This document shows positions 10,385 to 20,053 of a stretch of DNA of 64,000 bases, in pieces. Location of the stretch: the NCBI GenBank assembly GCA_964019425.1, contig OZ025781.1, positions 998,501-1,062,500 of the forward strand, written 5' to 3'. Both the position numbers and the translations under genes were made by a program. The notes beneath the pieces were generated by a model that was not told the DNA's origin, searched no databases, and worked only from the letters and a program-made list of their open reading frames with translations. Each line of letters starts with the position of its first letter. The first letter of the stretch is position 1. Origin of the DNA: Flectonema sp. DT1601 (taxonomy: Eukaryota > Euglenozoa > Diplonemea > Diplonemida > Diplonemidae).

Positions 10385-12110
10385 GTAATTAACTTTCAGA
10401 CTGTAAGAAAAAGGGTTAAAATCAGTAATAACTCATGTTAATATTTTTTCCTTTAAAAAAAAAGAATTTTAAAATAAGAATATATCTAACGGCCCTGCAG
10501 TTAGTTCGCAATTAGCGCGGTAATTAAAAATAATATTTGATATGGGCAGATTCCCTACAAAGTGTAACACCAATACAAAGACGATGTCCTTGGACACAAA
10601 GTAAGACAAGAATTGACTTAGCGAACGCATTGCAGCAATTTCTGCACAAGGCGACAAAAAGTCAATAAAGATTAAAACAAAACCAGCAACAACAGAAACA
10701 AGTTAGTATATGAGATTATTTAAAAATAAGAAAGAAAGAAAAGAAAAAAATGCATTTAAGAAAATAAGATAAGTATGTTCTTGAGACTTTATTCTAAATT
10801 TATTATAAAATCAGTTTCAACAGTAATTCTTATCCAAAGAACTGATAATAACAAAACGGAACATAAACAAGGTTGGGTTATTATGAATTTTGATAATTAA
10901 AACATAGATAGCTATCTAATCAAACGTTACTATATTATGAGTGCTCTACGAGGGTAATTCACAGTAACAGAAGACACAATCCGCATTGATTGTTGAATTA
11001 GCTTCAACTGATGTAATTTAATTTATAAAAATAATAATGAACACTAATCTTCAGCTTTCCATCCTTGCCTACCTTATTAAACTATTTATGTGTGCGCAAA
11101 CCGAAAACAACCCAATAAAGTAAGGGTGTTAACGTTACCCTGCCACAATTCTATTTTCGCTCATGAAACATGTCTTCGAGATGAAAAAATAATAATAATA
11201 TTCCACTCTCCCCTAGCTGTCACAAATGTAAAACAAAAAATGCCTCACACACAAGGAAACACTCACAGCCATTAAAAAGGGAAGGTGGAAATGGTGTGTA
11301 AGTAATAAAAATAAAAAAAAACGAACGAAATTTCCATTCCATATAAAACCTTTCATTAAATAATTATTAATATCCAAAGGGACTTACCGAAGGATTGAAG
11401 AAAGAGTACCACAAAACTTGGGCAATACGAATAACTATATCAAGAAACGGAATCAAAAGGAAGTTGAAGTGAGATAGTCAGTTTTGGTTCTTAGCCGTTA
11501 CGGAACAAGGCCCAGCCTGACAAAACATCGAACTAGAATTTAAAAGGAAAATAAAACAACGAACACACGCTTGATTGACAACAGCCCACTCTAGACTCGA
11601 TCAGAGAAGGGTTATTTGAACGGAAGTATATCATAGCGTTGAGAGCAGGTTACAAGTAGATTACTACTAATTGCGAGAGCTTGTATTGTTTTGAAATTGA
11701 GCAAAGCTCATCTTGATGATCATTAATTAAGTCTTCTGTGTCACGAAAAGTCTGCTGTGGAGGGAAAGTAAAGCCTGGGTAGTCTACATAACGAATGTGT
11801 ATTAAAAATAAAAGAGAGTATTTAGGCAAACTATCCTTTACTACACAAATAAGTTTCAAAAACGGGCAAATCTAAAATAATAACATCTCCAAACTTTACA
11901 CGAGACTCAACGAGGCCTCAGCTAAAATTCTTTTTTTCCGAAAACCCAGGTTGGTTCTGAAACTATTTGTGTAGGAAAGGCCTCCCCTTACCCAAGTTAT
12001 TATTTCCGATGCGGTACTAAACTAAAGAAAACAACATTAAAGTCATCCCCTCGACTGACTATTTCACAAATAACAAATGATCGATCCTCGATATGACAAA
12101 CTCAAATATA
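10385..12110. repeat. duplicated 3' flank of GT61 copy 2
   Basis: Non-coding. 10400-10985 repeats 6184-6720; 11157-11510 repeats parts of 7060-7320 and 25846-26240; 11510-12110 matches 26230-26668 flanking copy 3, including AGGCCCAGCCTGACAAAACA and CTCATCCCCTC-type blocks down to the stop region. A 165-bp piece at about 11627-11790 is absent from the other two copies and contains an exon-like open frame (see findings). Confidence 0.7.
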
Positions 12111-14540
12111 TCAAATCGCAAGAAGCCTATCAGCTTCTTCCAGAGTCCATAAAAATTGATTCAGCGGAAGAGACATGTTGAAGACATCTCTTCTCCAACC
12201 ACCACTTGAGAAATTTGTGATGTTGTAGTGTTCCGGAATCGAGTCTTCAGAAAACAACCATCTGATAACATGAATATTCGATCCCATCGAAAGGAAGACA
12301 TAAAAAGGATCTTCTTGCGATGCATGTTTCATTGTCGCTTCTATGATAACAGACCTTGAACGCATCAGAAATCCTAACGTCAGGTCAGCCCCAAAGACCC
12401 CAAACATCACAGCAACGTTTTCTAACATGCTCGATAATTTCATAAAACTATATTTTGAAAACTCCACAGTCATCGGCTTCCAACCAGCTGACTTCGCTCC
12501 CTTCATAAGTTCCCCAGAGTTCGGGAGAAATCTCGTCCCACCTGCTCTCCTGTTTATGAATAGAAGCTGCTTTCTATCACCAAGTGGAAGAGGAGAGAAA
12601 TTATAACCAAAGTTACCTGTTAGCCAATGTCTTACGAGCGGTAATATGCTGTAAGTATACTTCGATATAGGGGATAATCGAGGTGGTGGACACGCAACAA
12701 TTACTTTTCTAAAACAAACTGTCCCCTGATAACCATGAGTACCATTCCCTGAATAGGATGGAGCAGTTATCACTTTATCAAGAAATGGAATATTTAGTTT
12801 ATCCGCATATTTAAACCACCAATCACCTCGAAGTACCGAAGATGCATAATGCGGCCTCGGCTCACTGTAATAAGAAAGTGTTGTTGGCCGACACTTATAT
12901 TTCCATCCGTGGTCGAGATTCCACATCTTCCCGCGTTTTGATTTCCGTTTAAAAGAGCAGAGAGGAATCATTGGAATTACTCGACTGATATTATGAAGAC
13001 TCAATGCATGGATCACAACTCCCCATAATTCTCCCAGCCAGTGGCCCAAATTGTTGATGCCGGTACTCCTTTGCAGGTAGCCATTCCTAACAACCAAAAG
13101 AGGACTTTCTTCCCAATGGTCACAAGTGTCTTTGCTAATGTTTTCCCCCATCTTTATCCCCGAGAGGTAAAGTTGATTTCCAGGTGCCCACTGATCTTCG
13201 AACTGACGAAAAGTGCCGTCTACAAGTGCTCCTTGAAATTCTCTTTGCATCAGACCAGCCATGGCACCGACATAAGTACTTGGGCTTGCATAAGTCGTAG
13301 GACACAACATTAACCCATCACAGCAACTACACGTTAAGAGGCTATCATCTTGTAGCCAACAACTGCTTGCTTCAATAGTATCATTGTGATAGTCTATGAG
13401 GATGTCCTTTATATCTGAGAGAGAAGTTCCATTTACTACCGCTGGATGGATATCAAAAGTATCTTTAGATACTTGAGTTCTTAATGCAGGGAAACAACGG
13501 GGTGGCCAATCAAGTTGAGACGGCCACTTTTTAGAAAGAAATGCCGTTGTTTCTATAAGATCGTCAGCTTGTGTTGTATTGTCAGTGTCAGTTGGTTCTT
13601 GTAGTTGGTTTGCTTCACCCAGTTGGGAGGTATTCGACGATCCATTGAAGTTTCCCTGAAGTTCATCATCAGCTTGTGTTGTATTGTCAGCTTGTGTTGT
13701 ATTGTCAGTTGGTTCTTGTAGTTGGTCTGCTTCACCTAATTGGGAGTTATCTGACGATCCATTGAAGTTACCCTGAAGTTGATCATCAGCTTGTGTTGTA
13801 TTGTCAGCTTGTGTTGAATTGTCAGCTTGTGTTGTATTGTCAGCTTGTGTTGTATTGTCAGCTTGTGTTGTATTGTCAGTGTCAGTTAGTTCTTGTAGTC
13901 GGTTTGCTTCACCTAATTGGGAGTTATCTGACGATCCATTGAAGTTACCCTGAAGTTGATCATCAGCTTGTGTTGTATTGTCAGCTTGTGTTGTATTGTC
14001 AGCTTGTGTTGTATTGTCAGCTTGTGTTGTATTGTCAGCTTGTGTTGTATTGTCAGTGTCAGGTTCTGTAAGTTCTTCAATTAAATCATTTTGTCCATTA
14101 CTTGAATCACTACTATCGATTGTTTCGTTTGATTCTCGTAGTCGGTTTGCTTCACCCAGTTGGGAGGTTGCCTTAACTGACGATACGTTGAAGTTACTTT
14201 GAAGTTGCTCATTATGGTGTGTTAAATTCTCAATGTCGGGCATTGCTGTCGGCAGGTCTCCTTGAATCTGTTGCTCTGAAATGTCACTACTAATAAATCC
14301 TTTCCGAGTAGATACTTTGTTTGTGCCATACGATTGTAAGGTTTGCTCATTATTATTAGTGATGTATATTTCATCGTATCTCTTTTTCTTTATCCTTTTG
14401 ATATCAATTGTGATGTTTCTACGAACTAATACACTTGTCATAGCCTCGAGTGTCTTTGGCTGATCAGAAGTTGAGAAGATCATCAACAGTAGTGTGGCGC
14501 TAATAATTAGCACCAATCTGATTCTTGTTCTGAAACCCAT
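12111..14540 (-). CDS. GT61-type glycosyltransferase with sequon-repeat stalk, copy 2
   Basis: An 809-residue paralogue of the gene at 7650-9863, with the same type II anchor, stalk and GT61-like C-terminal region (FINRRAGG, FGADLT, VIIEAT). The stalk is the longest of the three: sequon-repeat arrays of 5, 5, 2 and 1 units separated by a spacer of the type LQGNFNGSS...QLGEA. One unit reads DNSTQA. It also has an insert with SNETIDSSDSSNGQNDLIEE not found in the other copies. Local differences from copies 1 and 3 include ASPSTYVG for AKPRIYVG and INNLGHWLG for IENWAHWLG. An intact frame argues that it is expressed. Confidence 0.78.
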   Translation of the reverse strand: MGFRTRIRLVLIISATLLLMIFSTSDQPKTLEAMTSVLVRRNITIDIKRIKKKRYDEIYITNNNEQTLQSYGTNKVSTRKGFISSDISEQQIQGDLPTAMPDIENLTHHNEQLQSNFNVSSVKATSQLGEANRLRESNETIDSSDSSNGQNDLIEELTEPDTDNTTQADNTTQADNTTQADNTTQADNTTQADDQLQGNFNGSSDNSQLGEANRLQELTDTDNTTQADNTTQADNTTQADNSTQADNTTQADDQLQGNFNGSSDNSQLGEADQLQEPTDNTTQADNTTQADDELQGNFNGSSNTSQLGEANQLQEPTDTDNTTQADDLIETTAFLSKKWPSQLDWPPRCFPALRTQVSKDTFDIHPAVVNGTSLSDIKDILIDYHNDTIEASSCWLQDDSLLTCSCCDGLMLCPTTYASPSTYVGAMAGLMQREFQGALVDGTFRQFEDQWAPGNQLYLSGIKMGENISKDTCDHWEESPLLVVRNGYLQRSTGINNLGHWLGELWGVVIHALSLHNISRVIPMIPLCSFKRKSKRGKMWNLDHGWKYKCRPTTLSYYSEPRPHYASSVLRGDWWFKYADKLNIPFLDKVITAPSYSGNGTHGYQGTVCFRKVIVACPPPRLSPISKYTYSILPLVRHWLTGNFGYNFSPLPLGDRKQLLFINRRAGGTRFLPNSGELMKGAKSAGWKPMTVEFSKYSFMKLSSMLENVAVMFGVFGADLTLGFLMRSRSVIIEATMKHASQEDPFYVFLSMGSNIHVIRWLFSEDSIPEHYNITNFSSGGWRRDVFNMSLPLNQFLWTLEEADRLLAI
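13560..14059 (-). repeat. interrupted 18-bp sequon minisatellite of GT61 copy 2
   Basis: Four clusters of the 18-bp DNTTQA unit (1, 2, 5 and 5 units from low to high coordinate). They are separated by a longer repeated spacer encoding LQ-N-F-N-G-S-S and QLGEA-type sequence, so a higher-order repeat of array plus spacer is visible. Confidence 0.9.
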
Positions 14541-14649
14541 TTGTTATGTTTAGTACATTTACAACTTTATAATAGAATTGAATTGAATTAGTTATCAAAA
14601 AAACACAACTTCCAAAAATAACATCTCCTAAAAAATCACCTTCGACCTT

Positions 14650-15345
14650 CGAACTTAAAGATTTTTCTTAGAACCCATCTAATACTTTCCATCTCTCAGT
14701 GAGATGGTACTGTAGGCTCTGTAGATGTTTTCTGAATGAGCGAAGATGCCGACTGAAGTGACTCCCCAGAAACCACACGCTGTGTGTCCTCTTAGCATAG
14801 CTGATGCTCCAACGTAAGTCATTCAACCAATGACACCAATTACTACGACTCCCCAGGGTTCGATTACAGCAAAACCAGCTGTGATGGCACCAAACCCCCA
14901 TCGCTGCTCCTAATGTAGTTGTGGCGGCAACCTTGGCTGATACAACACCAGCTCCTCCAGTGATAGCTAGAGTTGACACGCAGTTGAATCCATACCACCC
15001 AAACCAAAGAATGAATACACCTAAAGCTTGTTGTGGGATACTGTGAGGAGCTTCTGAAAACACCTGAAATTAAATTATTAAAATATTACAAAAACCTTTC
15101 TGCAATAATAAAAGATTACATGCCATTCTCAAATCGATAACCTGTTGCAAGAGCAGCTGGGTCTTCCTGTCCTGTAAGTCTTCCTCTTCTAGGTCCTAAC
15201 ATGACTGATCCAGCGAGAGCAGAAAACCCACCAGTCATGTGGACTACATAACACCGAGTTGACCGTATTTTAAAGTAGTCCTTTGATCCGTCGTTGAATG
15301 CTGATGCCCATCCACATGTAGACCAACCCCAGTAGACAACAACTT
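14650..15345 (-). pseudogene. ammonium transporter (Amt/Mep/Rh) pseudogene fragment
   Basis: Remnant of an ammonium transporter, a trimeric membrane channel for ammonium. From 15345 downward it reads VVYWGWSTCGWASAF, then VVHMTGGFSALAGSVMLGPR, which is the Amt pore region. After an apparent intron near 15065-15118 it continues [20 protein letters not shown], the best-known Amt signature. The 5' part of the gene is absent. Downstream the transporter frame is lost by a frame change around 14930, after which GVVVIGVIG and [20 protein letters not shown] appear in another frame, with an in-frame stop. The block between DYF and VVHM is shortened too. So it is a truncated, decayed host gene copy, directly 5' of GT61 copy 2. 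Confidence 0.82.
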
Positions 15346-15774
15346 TATAACTTTATTAAAAAAGGTTTTTTGTTTGTGTCACGAAACCGTGAACCGACTT
15401 AAACTGATAAAGCTAAAGCAGGTTTACGTGTGCTGCCAACATTCTTTTTCGTTTTTACAATACTTGTTAAATGCAAAAAAAAGAACTCCACACCACAAAG
15501 CACTGTACAAAGAGATAAAAACCAGAAAACGAAGCGTTGCTATGATTGAAGCTTTATTCGTACACAAGCTACTGAACAAGTTTTTTTTTTTTTCTTTTTA
15601 AATGGCGTTTGAGTTATAAACATATCTCTCTGTTTGCTGCTACCTTAACCAATATTATCATTTGCTATAATTATAGTTTCTAGCTTTCAATTACTATTTA
15701 GAATATCAAATGAATAAACAAAGCATAACGAAACCTATAAAAAATATAATCACTACCTCACATCTAGTGAGCTA
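15346..15774. other. spacer
   Basis: AT-rich spacer with a T20-like tract near 15580. No gene seen; the plus-strand open stretch 15374-15601 ends in that low-complexity tract and shows no domain. Confidence 0.4.
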
Positions 15775-16776
15775 TTAATTACGGCTTACATAACACTGCT
15801 CGAAAACAGCGCTATTATTACTAGGCAGCTGAACAGACTCATGGGCGATGCTGTGTAAGAGGAATCTTTCTCCTATTTTAGTCACACTACTAAGACCTGA
15901 AAGGTTAAGAGAAGTGAGGCATGAACAGGAAGACAAGAAATTATTTCCAATAGTTACGAGACTACTAAAACCTGAAAGATCAAGAGAAGTGAGGCATGAA
16001 CAGGAAGACATGAAGCAAACTCCAATAGTGGTGAGACTACTAAGACTTGAAAGGTCAACAGCAGTGAGTTGTGAACAGGAATACAAGAAATTATTTCCAA
16101 TAGTTGTGAGACTACTAAGACCTGAAAGGTCAACAGTAGTGGGGCGTGAACAGGCCACGAAACAACGTCCAATAGTGGTGAGACAACTAAGACCTGAAAG
16201 GTCAACAGAAGTGAGTTGTGAACACTCACACAAGAAATAATTTCCAATAGTGGTGACACTACTAAGACCTGAAAGATCAAGAGAAGTGATTGAAGATCTC
16301 TGCATGAAATCTTGTGAGATGATTCTGATGTCGAAATTTGAATTGCGGAAAGAAATCCGTTTGGCAACAGAAGGCAGCATATTATTACTAACACGGAGGC
16401 AACCATCTTCTGAGAATGTAGGGGTGTCTAGGTTTAAGTATTCCTCATTGTGGTTTCCAAGCCATTGAAGCAGCTTCTCCCGCTTCGATTCATCAACAAA
16501 CCAGCATTTACCAAATAACTGAAACAACTTCTTCCGCATTTCCATCTCGCTGTCTGCACCCAATCCATGATCTGCCAGCCGCTCGGCTTCGTCAAGGGTG
16601 TCACCAGCTAACGAGAGTTCAACTTCCTCCGGATCGACATCCCACTCGTCAGCCGCTGCCGTCAACACGTCGCTCACAAGGGAATCAGCACCAACTGTGA
16701 CTGACACAGCAGCGAGTTCCAATTCCGGGAATGTCACAAAAACCTGCATTGTTTTGAGTGATCTGCCGAAAGACAA
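15775..16776 (-). CDS. ubiquitin-like domain + BspA-like leucine-rich repeat protein
   Basis: A 333-residue protein. From the second Met (residue 10) the first 75 residues resemble a ubiquitin-like fold: MQVFVTFPELELAAVSVTV, then DVLTAAADEWDVDPEEVEL and LAGDTLDE. A middle block of about 85 residues (FQLFGKCWFVDESKREKLLQWLG) is unrecognised. The C-terminal half has six 24-25 residue repeats of the form LTSLDLSGLSSLTTIGNNFL..CS, typical of the LRR_5/BspA class common in protists. Such repeats are protein-binding surfaces. The repeats are so regular that all three frames of the opposite strand stay open for long stretches. The N-terminal region is richer in G+C than the neighbours. It sits alone between the Amt pseudogene and the retroelements, so mobility or horizontal origin is possible but unproven. 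Confidence 0.72.
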   Translation of the reverse strand: MSFGRSLKTMQVFVTFPELELAAVSVTVGADSLVSDVLTAAADEWDVDPEEVELSLAGDTLDEAERLADHGLGADSEMEMRKKLFQLFGKCWFVDESKREKLLQWLGNHNEEYLNLDTPTFSEDGCLRVSNNMLPSVAKRISFRNSNFDIRIISQDFMQRSSITSLDLSGLSSVTTIGNYFLCECSQLTSVDLSGLSCLTTIGRCFVACSRPTTVDLSGLSSLTTIGNNFLYSCSQLTAVDLSSLSSLTTIGVCFMSSCSCLTSLDLSGFSSLVTIGNNFLSSCSCLTSLNLSGLSSVTKIGERFLLHSIAHESVQLPSNNSAVFEQCYVSRN

Positions 16777-17968
16777 GAAAGAATGCGGTCATGCGGTAAC
16801 AACAGTGCACACACTTTCTCAAGAGAGTGCCCAAACTCAATGCGTTTAAGTTCTGCAGAGAAAAGAATACTCGCGTCACAATAATTAAATATACGGAGAA
16901 AATAGCGTTGGCTGCAGTGAATGTCTGTACTGCAATTCTGTTTTCTACTGAAAAAAAGTAGACGTGAAGTCAGGCTGATTACTTGCTTTCTTAAAATGTG
17001 AATATCACTATCCATCATCTCTGTCTCTGGGAACCGATCCCCCCAAATTAATCAATCTCTTTCTAGTTATGAATGTGTTTGATAATTGATAAGACTTCTA
17101 TTGATATTGTTATTATATCCGAACACTTTGAAACTAACGCGTTTATATAGAGAATGGGGAAGTTGAAACAAAAATTTAATATCAAAAGTACTTGACTGAA
17201 AGAAAATATTTGCATGTGAGAAAGAAACCGTTCGATTTTGTACGTAAAATACAAAAGTATTGTATCAAAAAAACAACATTAGTTAGTTAGTTAAACATTC
17301 GAATATAACGATTGAGTGAAAGCAAAAAAAATAGGCGTAGCGATACGACGATAAGGAGAGGACTTAATTCTAATGCAAACTAAATTGGAGAATTATAATT
17401 TCTTTTTTTGGATTTTATCCGGAGAGCTAGTTAGTATCATTAATTAGAGCTAGTTAGTATTAATGGTTATCAGTCAAAAGGGGAGAGGGCGGGAAAATTT
17501 TCGTAGGACAACAAACGAATAATGGTTGGTTTCGGGATAAGATTAAAAAATCCTTCTTCAGACCATTCCCCTTACCCAGCCCTCTTCAGCGAAGAAAGCA
17601 AGGTAGACACTGCGGTGTCAGGCCTGTCCTACTCATCGCATTTGCCACGTCAACATGGTTATTTCTTTTACCATGTAACACAGTCCCCCTATATAATTAT
17701 CAGTGAACGCGGGATACCAACAAAATGAGTGGAGCTGAGTTATGTTTATGGGGATTGAATAATAAAAAAATAAAAAAAAGTTCCAGAGTTAGTATCATTA
17801 ATTTTAGAACAGAGCTAGTTAGAATTAATGATTATCCATTAATTAGTTATATAATCCAACGTTACTTTATATTATGAGTGCTCTAGGGAGGGTAACTCAC
17901 AGTAACAGAGGACCCAATCCGTAGCCATATCCGAAGATTTGGCTACGGATTGTTGAATTGGCATTGAC
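16777..17968. repeat. spacer built of degenerate dispersed repeats
   Basis: No gene. 17440-17530 (GTTAGTATTAAT..TTATCAGTCAAAAG, GGGGAGAGGGCGGGAAAAT, TTCGTAGGACAACAAAC) recurs at 24040-24125. 17853-17915 (ACGTTACTTTATATTATGAG, GTAACTCACAGTAACAG) recurs at 6661-6720 and 10925-10985. The motif AGTTAGTATCATTAATT is repeated several times. Confidence 0.6.
17915..17952. repeat. 13-bp perfect inverted repeat (hairpin)
   Basis: CAATCCGTAGCCA at 17915-17927 and its exact reverse complement at 17940-17952, with a 12-base loop. It lies at the end of a dispersed repeat whose other copies (6716 and 10977) have lost or altered the arms. Could be the terminal structure of a small non-autonomous element. 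Confidence 0.6.
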
Positions 17969-18060
17969 TGAAAGATTAGTTAGTATCATTAATTTTAGAA
18001 CAGAAAAGTGAGAATAAGAAAAGTAGAGATCAATAAAAGAAAAGTATTCATTTCTGCAGT
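17969..18060. repeat. 92-bp direct repeat, left copy
   Basis: Exact or nearly exact match to 19962-20053, in the same orientation, flanking the Penelope-like element. It may be a target-site duplication or a pseudo-LTR type repeat. Confidence 0.85.
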
Positions 18061-18079
18061 TTCCTAACATCAAAGGGTA

Positions 18080-18165
18080 ATAGAATATGTAGTTTCAGGC
18101 CTTAATCTTATACTACTTGTCCCTTTTTAGGCCTTCATCAGTAAGTTCTAAGGGACTTCATTATA
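18080..18165 (-). ncRNA. hammerhead-ribozyme-like core in the Penelope-like element
   Basis: On the minus strand CTGATGA (18135-18141) is followed by stem II with arms AGGCCT (18129-18134) and AGGCCT (18097-18102), which pair perfectly over 6 bp, and then GAAAC (18092-18096). This is the conserved CUGAUGA-stem II-GAAA core in correct order. Upstream a GUC (18154-18156) with the adjacent bases can pair with ACUACAU after GAAA as stem III (3 bp, one mismatch, 3 bp). Stem I in this topology is weak, so activity is uncertain. Hammerheads are known in Penelope-like elements. Confidence 0.6.
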
Positions 18166-18245
18166 TGTTGAAGTTGCTATCGTTCAAAGATAAAAATCCA
18201 TCGGAGCTCGCCAGGATAGGGCTAGCAATGTTTATTTGCTTTTGC

Positions 18246-18690
18246 TCAATTTGAATTTTTGACGTCTGGTCGTTTCACTATTACAGTCGAGTTAATGGAT
18301 GAGTCGTCATCCAATTTCCGTTTTACTTTATCCTCGCATACTATCAAAGGTCCTATATTCGCAGGTGTCATTGTAACATCCATATCAGTCTGAGCTTTTA
18401 ATGGTATCATATGGAAACTATATTCTGTAGTTTGGTACATCTTGTCAAAATGGTCGAAAGGGAGTCTTAAATCTTTTGTGCCTTTAAGAATGTCTCGGAT
18501 GATCATGGACTCAAATGAGACTAGCGCAACAATAAAGTGAGTCATCCTTGTTTTCGCTTTATGCAGAATAAGTGCTGCGGCTGTATCAGGATATTCGAAA
18601 TCTGCTGGGTTAACGAAGTACTCGATTCTCCTGTTGAATTTAGTCATGCAAGCCATGTTAAGTACTTGTAGCGAGAACCAACCATCTGGT
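18246..18690 (-). pseudogene. downstream reading frame of the Penelope-like element
   Basis: The minus-strand frame is open from about 18690 (SPDGWFSLQVLNMACM) to the stop at 18246, encoding about 148 residues. It directly follows the reverse transcriptase frame with a shift between them. It includes FNRRIEYFVNPADFEY, and ends in a Lys/Asp-rich tail. No known domain recognised; it may be the C-terminal part of the element's protein in another frame or a second product. Confidence 0.4.
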
Positions 18691-18718
18691 GATGGTTTAT
18701 GCTCTGAGTTGTTCGGTT

Positions 18719-19961
18719 CTACTTTAAGGGATTCTTCATAAAATCGCTGTTGGTAGTTTTGCAGAAAACTGAAGTTAATTCTATCGATATATAAATGATC
18801 TGCAATGAAGTTGAGCGATGACCATCTGATGTTTGATGTAGGGATGGTGGAAATCGTTTATCCAAGGAATGGCTTGTAGAGCCCGTATGGTTAATTGTAT
18901 CCTTTTCGATGCTTAATGGGACTTTGTGACTAAACTTCTCAAAAGTAAGGTTGATACGTCGACGCATTGCAGCTGCTGTATTACCATCATCAATGTGAGA
19001 GCTAATGAAGCGGAGGCATGCTGCTCTGATATTGTCAGATTTATAGCCCCGGTTGAGTAATCTATAAGTTACCGCTTCAAGTTCCTGTAAAAAATCTGCC
19101 TGGTTGTTGCAGATTTTTAAAGCTCGTAAGATCATGGTGGTAAAGATACCTGAACCCATTGATTCTTGAGCTGCGGAATGCTGATGGGTAAACCTTGTTG
19201 GTGTAATATGCCAACCCCTGACTTTGTCATTAACACTTAAACGAATCCATCGTTTATTTGTGTTAGTGATCTCTATTCGGATACGAATTCCTATATAAGA
19301 GACATCATCAATATTATTCGAAGTATCAGTGTAATCCATTGAGTACAGGCTTGCTGGTGGAGGGTCACAACTCCAGGTGAGGAAGTCGTCGATGTATCTA
19401 CACGAGTGGTCATGTTGCCGAGCTAAGTCTAGATTTTTTGCTTCAATTAAAGAATCGATATATGCGGATTCAACTCTATAGCAGTAGAGATTTGCTATAT
19501 CGCTACTGGCGTTGCCACCCATTGGAATGCCTATTATTTGTCTCCAAATATAACCTCTTAATGCAATAAAGGAGGAGTCAATACAGAATTCAAGTAATTT
19601 TTGACATTCTGCAAGCGCAAGAGAAGGGAATCGTGTAGGGTCACTCGATTCAAGACGTAAGATATTTTTGAAACTAAAGGCTTCTTGCAGTGCTTCACTT
19701 ACTTTAGTTTTAATAGCGTTGTGTGGTAGGCGGGTGTACATTGTTGTAAAATCAAAAGTCTTAGGGGATAATTTTTTCAAAACCATCAAATTCTGTTTAA
19801 TCGAACTAGAGACTTCATCATCTGATTCCACAATCCAGTATCGTTTGAACCGTGAATGCATATCTTTCTCTTTTAATATAGTCATCGCATTTTTAAGGAT
19901 ACTAGAGAGATGTTGGTGCGCATATGTTGTTGCTGTTGCAGGTGCAAGATAGAATGAATGA
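18719..19961 (-). CDS. Penelope-like reverse transcriptase (5' truncated)
   Basis: Open to the right edge of the element; the first ATG is at 19885, but family-like sequence (SFYLAPATATTYAHQHL) precedes it. Motifs: FDFTTMYTRLPH (the DxxxxYTxIPH block typical of Penelope-like RTs), GIPMGGNASSDIANLY, then CRYIDDFLTW with the catalytic YIDD. The spacing and the IPH/IPMG blocks fit Penelope-like elements better than LINEs or telomerase. It would copy element RNA by target-primed reverse transcription. Lacking a 5' end, this copy is probably not autonomous. Confidence 0.7.
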
Positions 19962-20053
19962 TGAAAGATTAGTTAGTATCATTAATTTTAGAACAGAAAA
20001 GTGAGAATAAGAAAAGTAGAGATCAATAAAAGAAAAGTATTCATTTCTGCAGT
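19962..20053. repeat. 92-bp direct repeat, right copy
   Basis: Match to 17969-18060. The LINE's 3' tail begins at the very next base. The sequence TTCCTAA that follows the left copy is found again beyond the LINE's 5' end (about 24024-24030), suggesting that the LINE landed at the end of this copy. Confidence 0.85.

Larger units (their letters stand above)
18061..19961 (-). mobile_element. 5'-truncated Penelope-like retroelement
   Basis: About 1.9 kb bounded by the 92-bp direct repeats. It holds a reverse transcriptase reading frame (next entry), a second frame at 18246-18656, and a hammerhead-like RNA core near its 3' end. The RT type, the hammerhead motif and flanking direct repeats are together characteristic of Penelope-like elements. 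No GIY-YIG endonuclease domain is seen. The frame enters from the right edge without a start, so the 5' part is missing. Confidence 0.65.

Noticed and set aside
15848-16406. Long plus-strand and alternate minus-strand frames over the LRR gene
   Set aside because: They arise from the regular LRR-coding repeat and mirror the real frame.
17915-17952. CCGTAGCCAT resembling the start of the dinoflagellate/perkinsid spliced leader
   Set aside because: Only about ten bases match, it is one arm of a hairpin inside a dispersed repeat, and no donor follows at the right distance.
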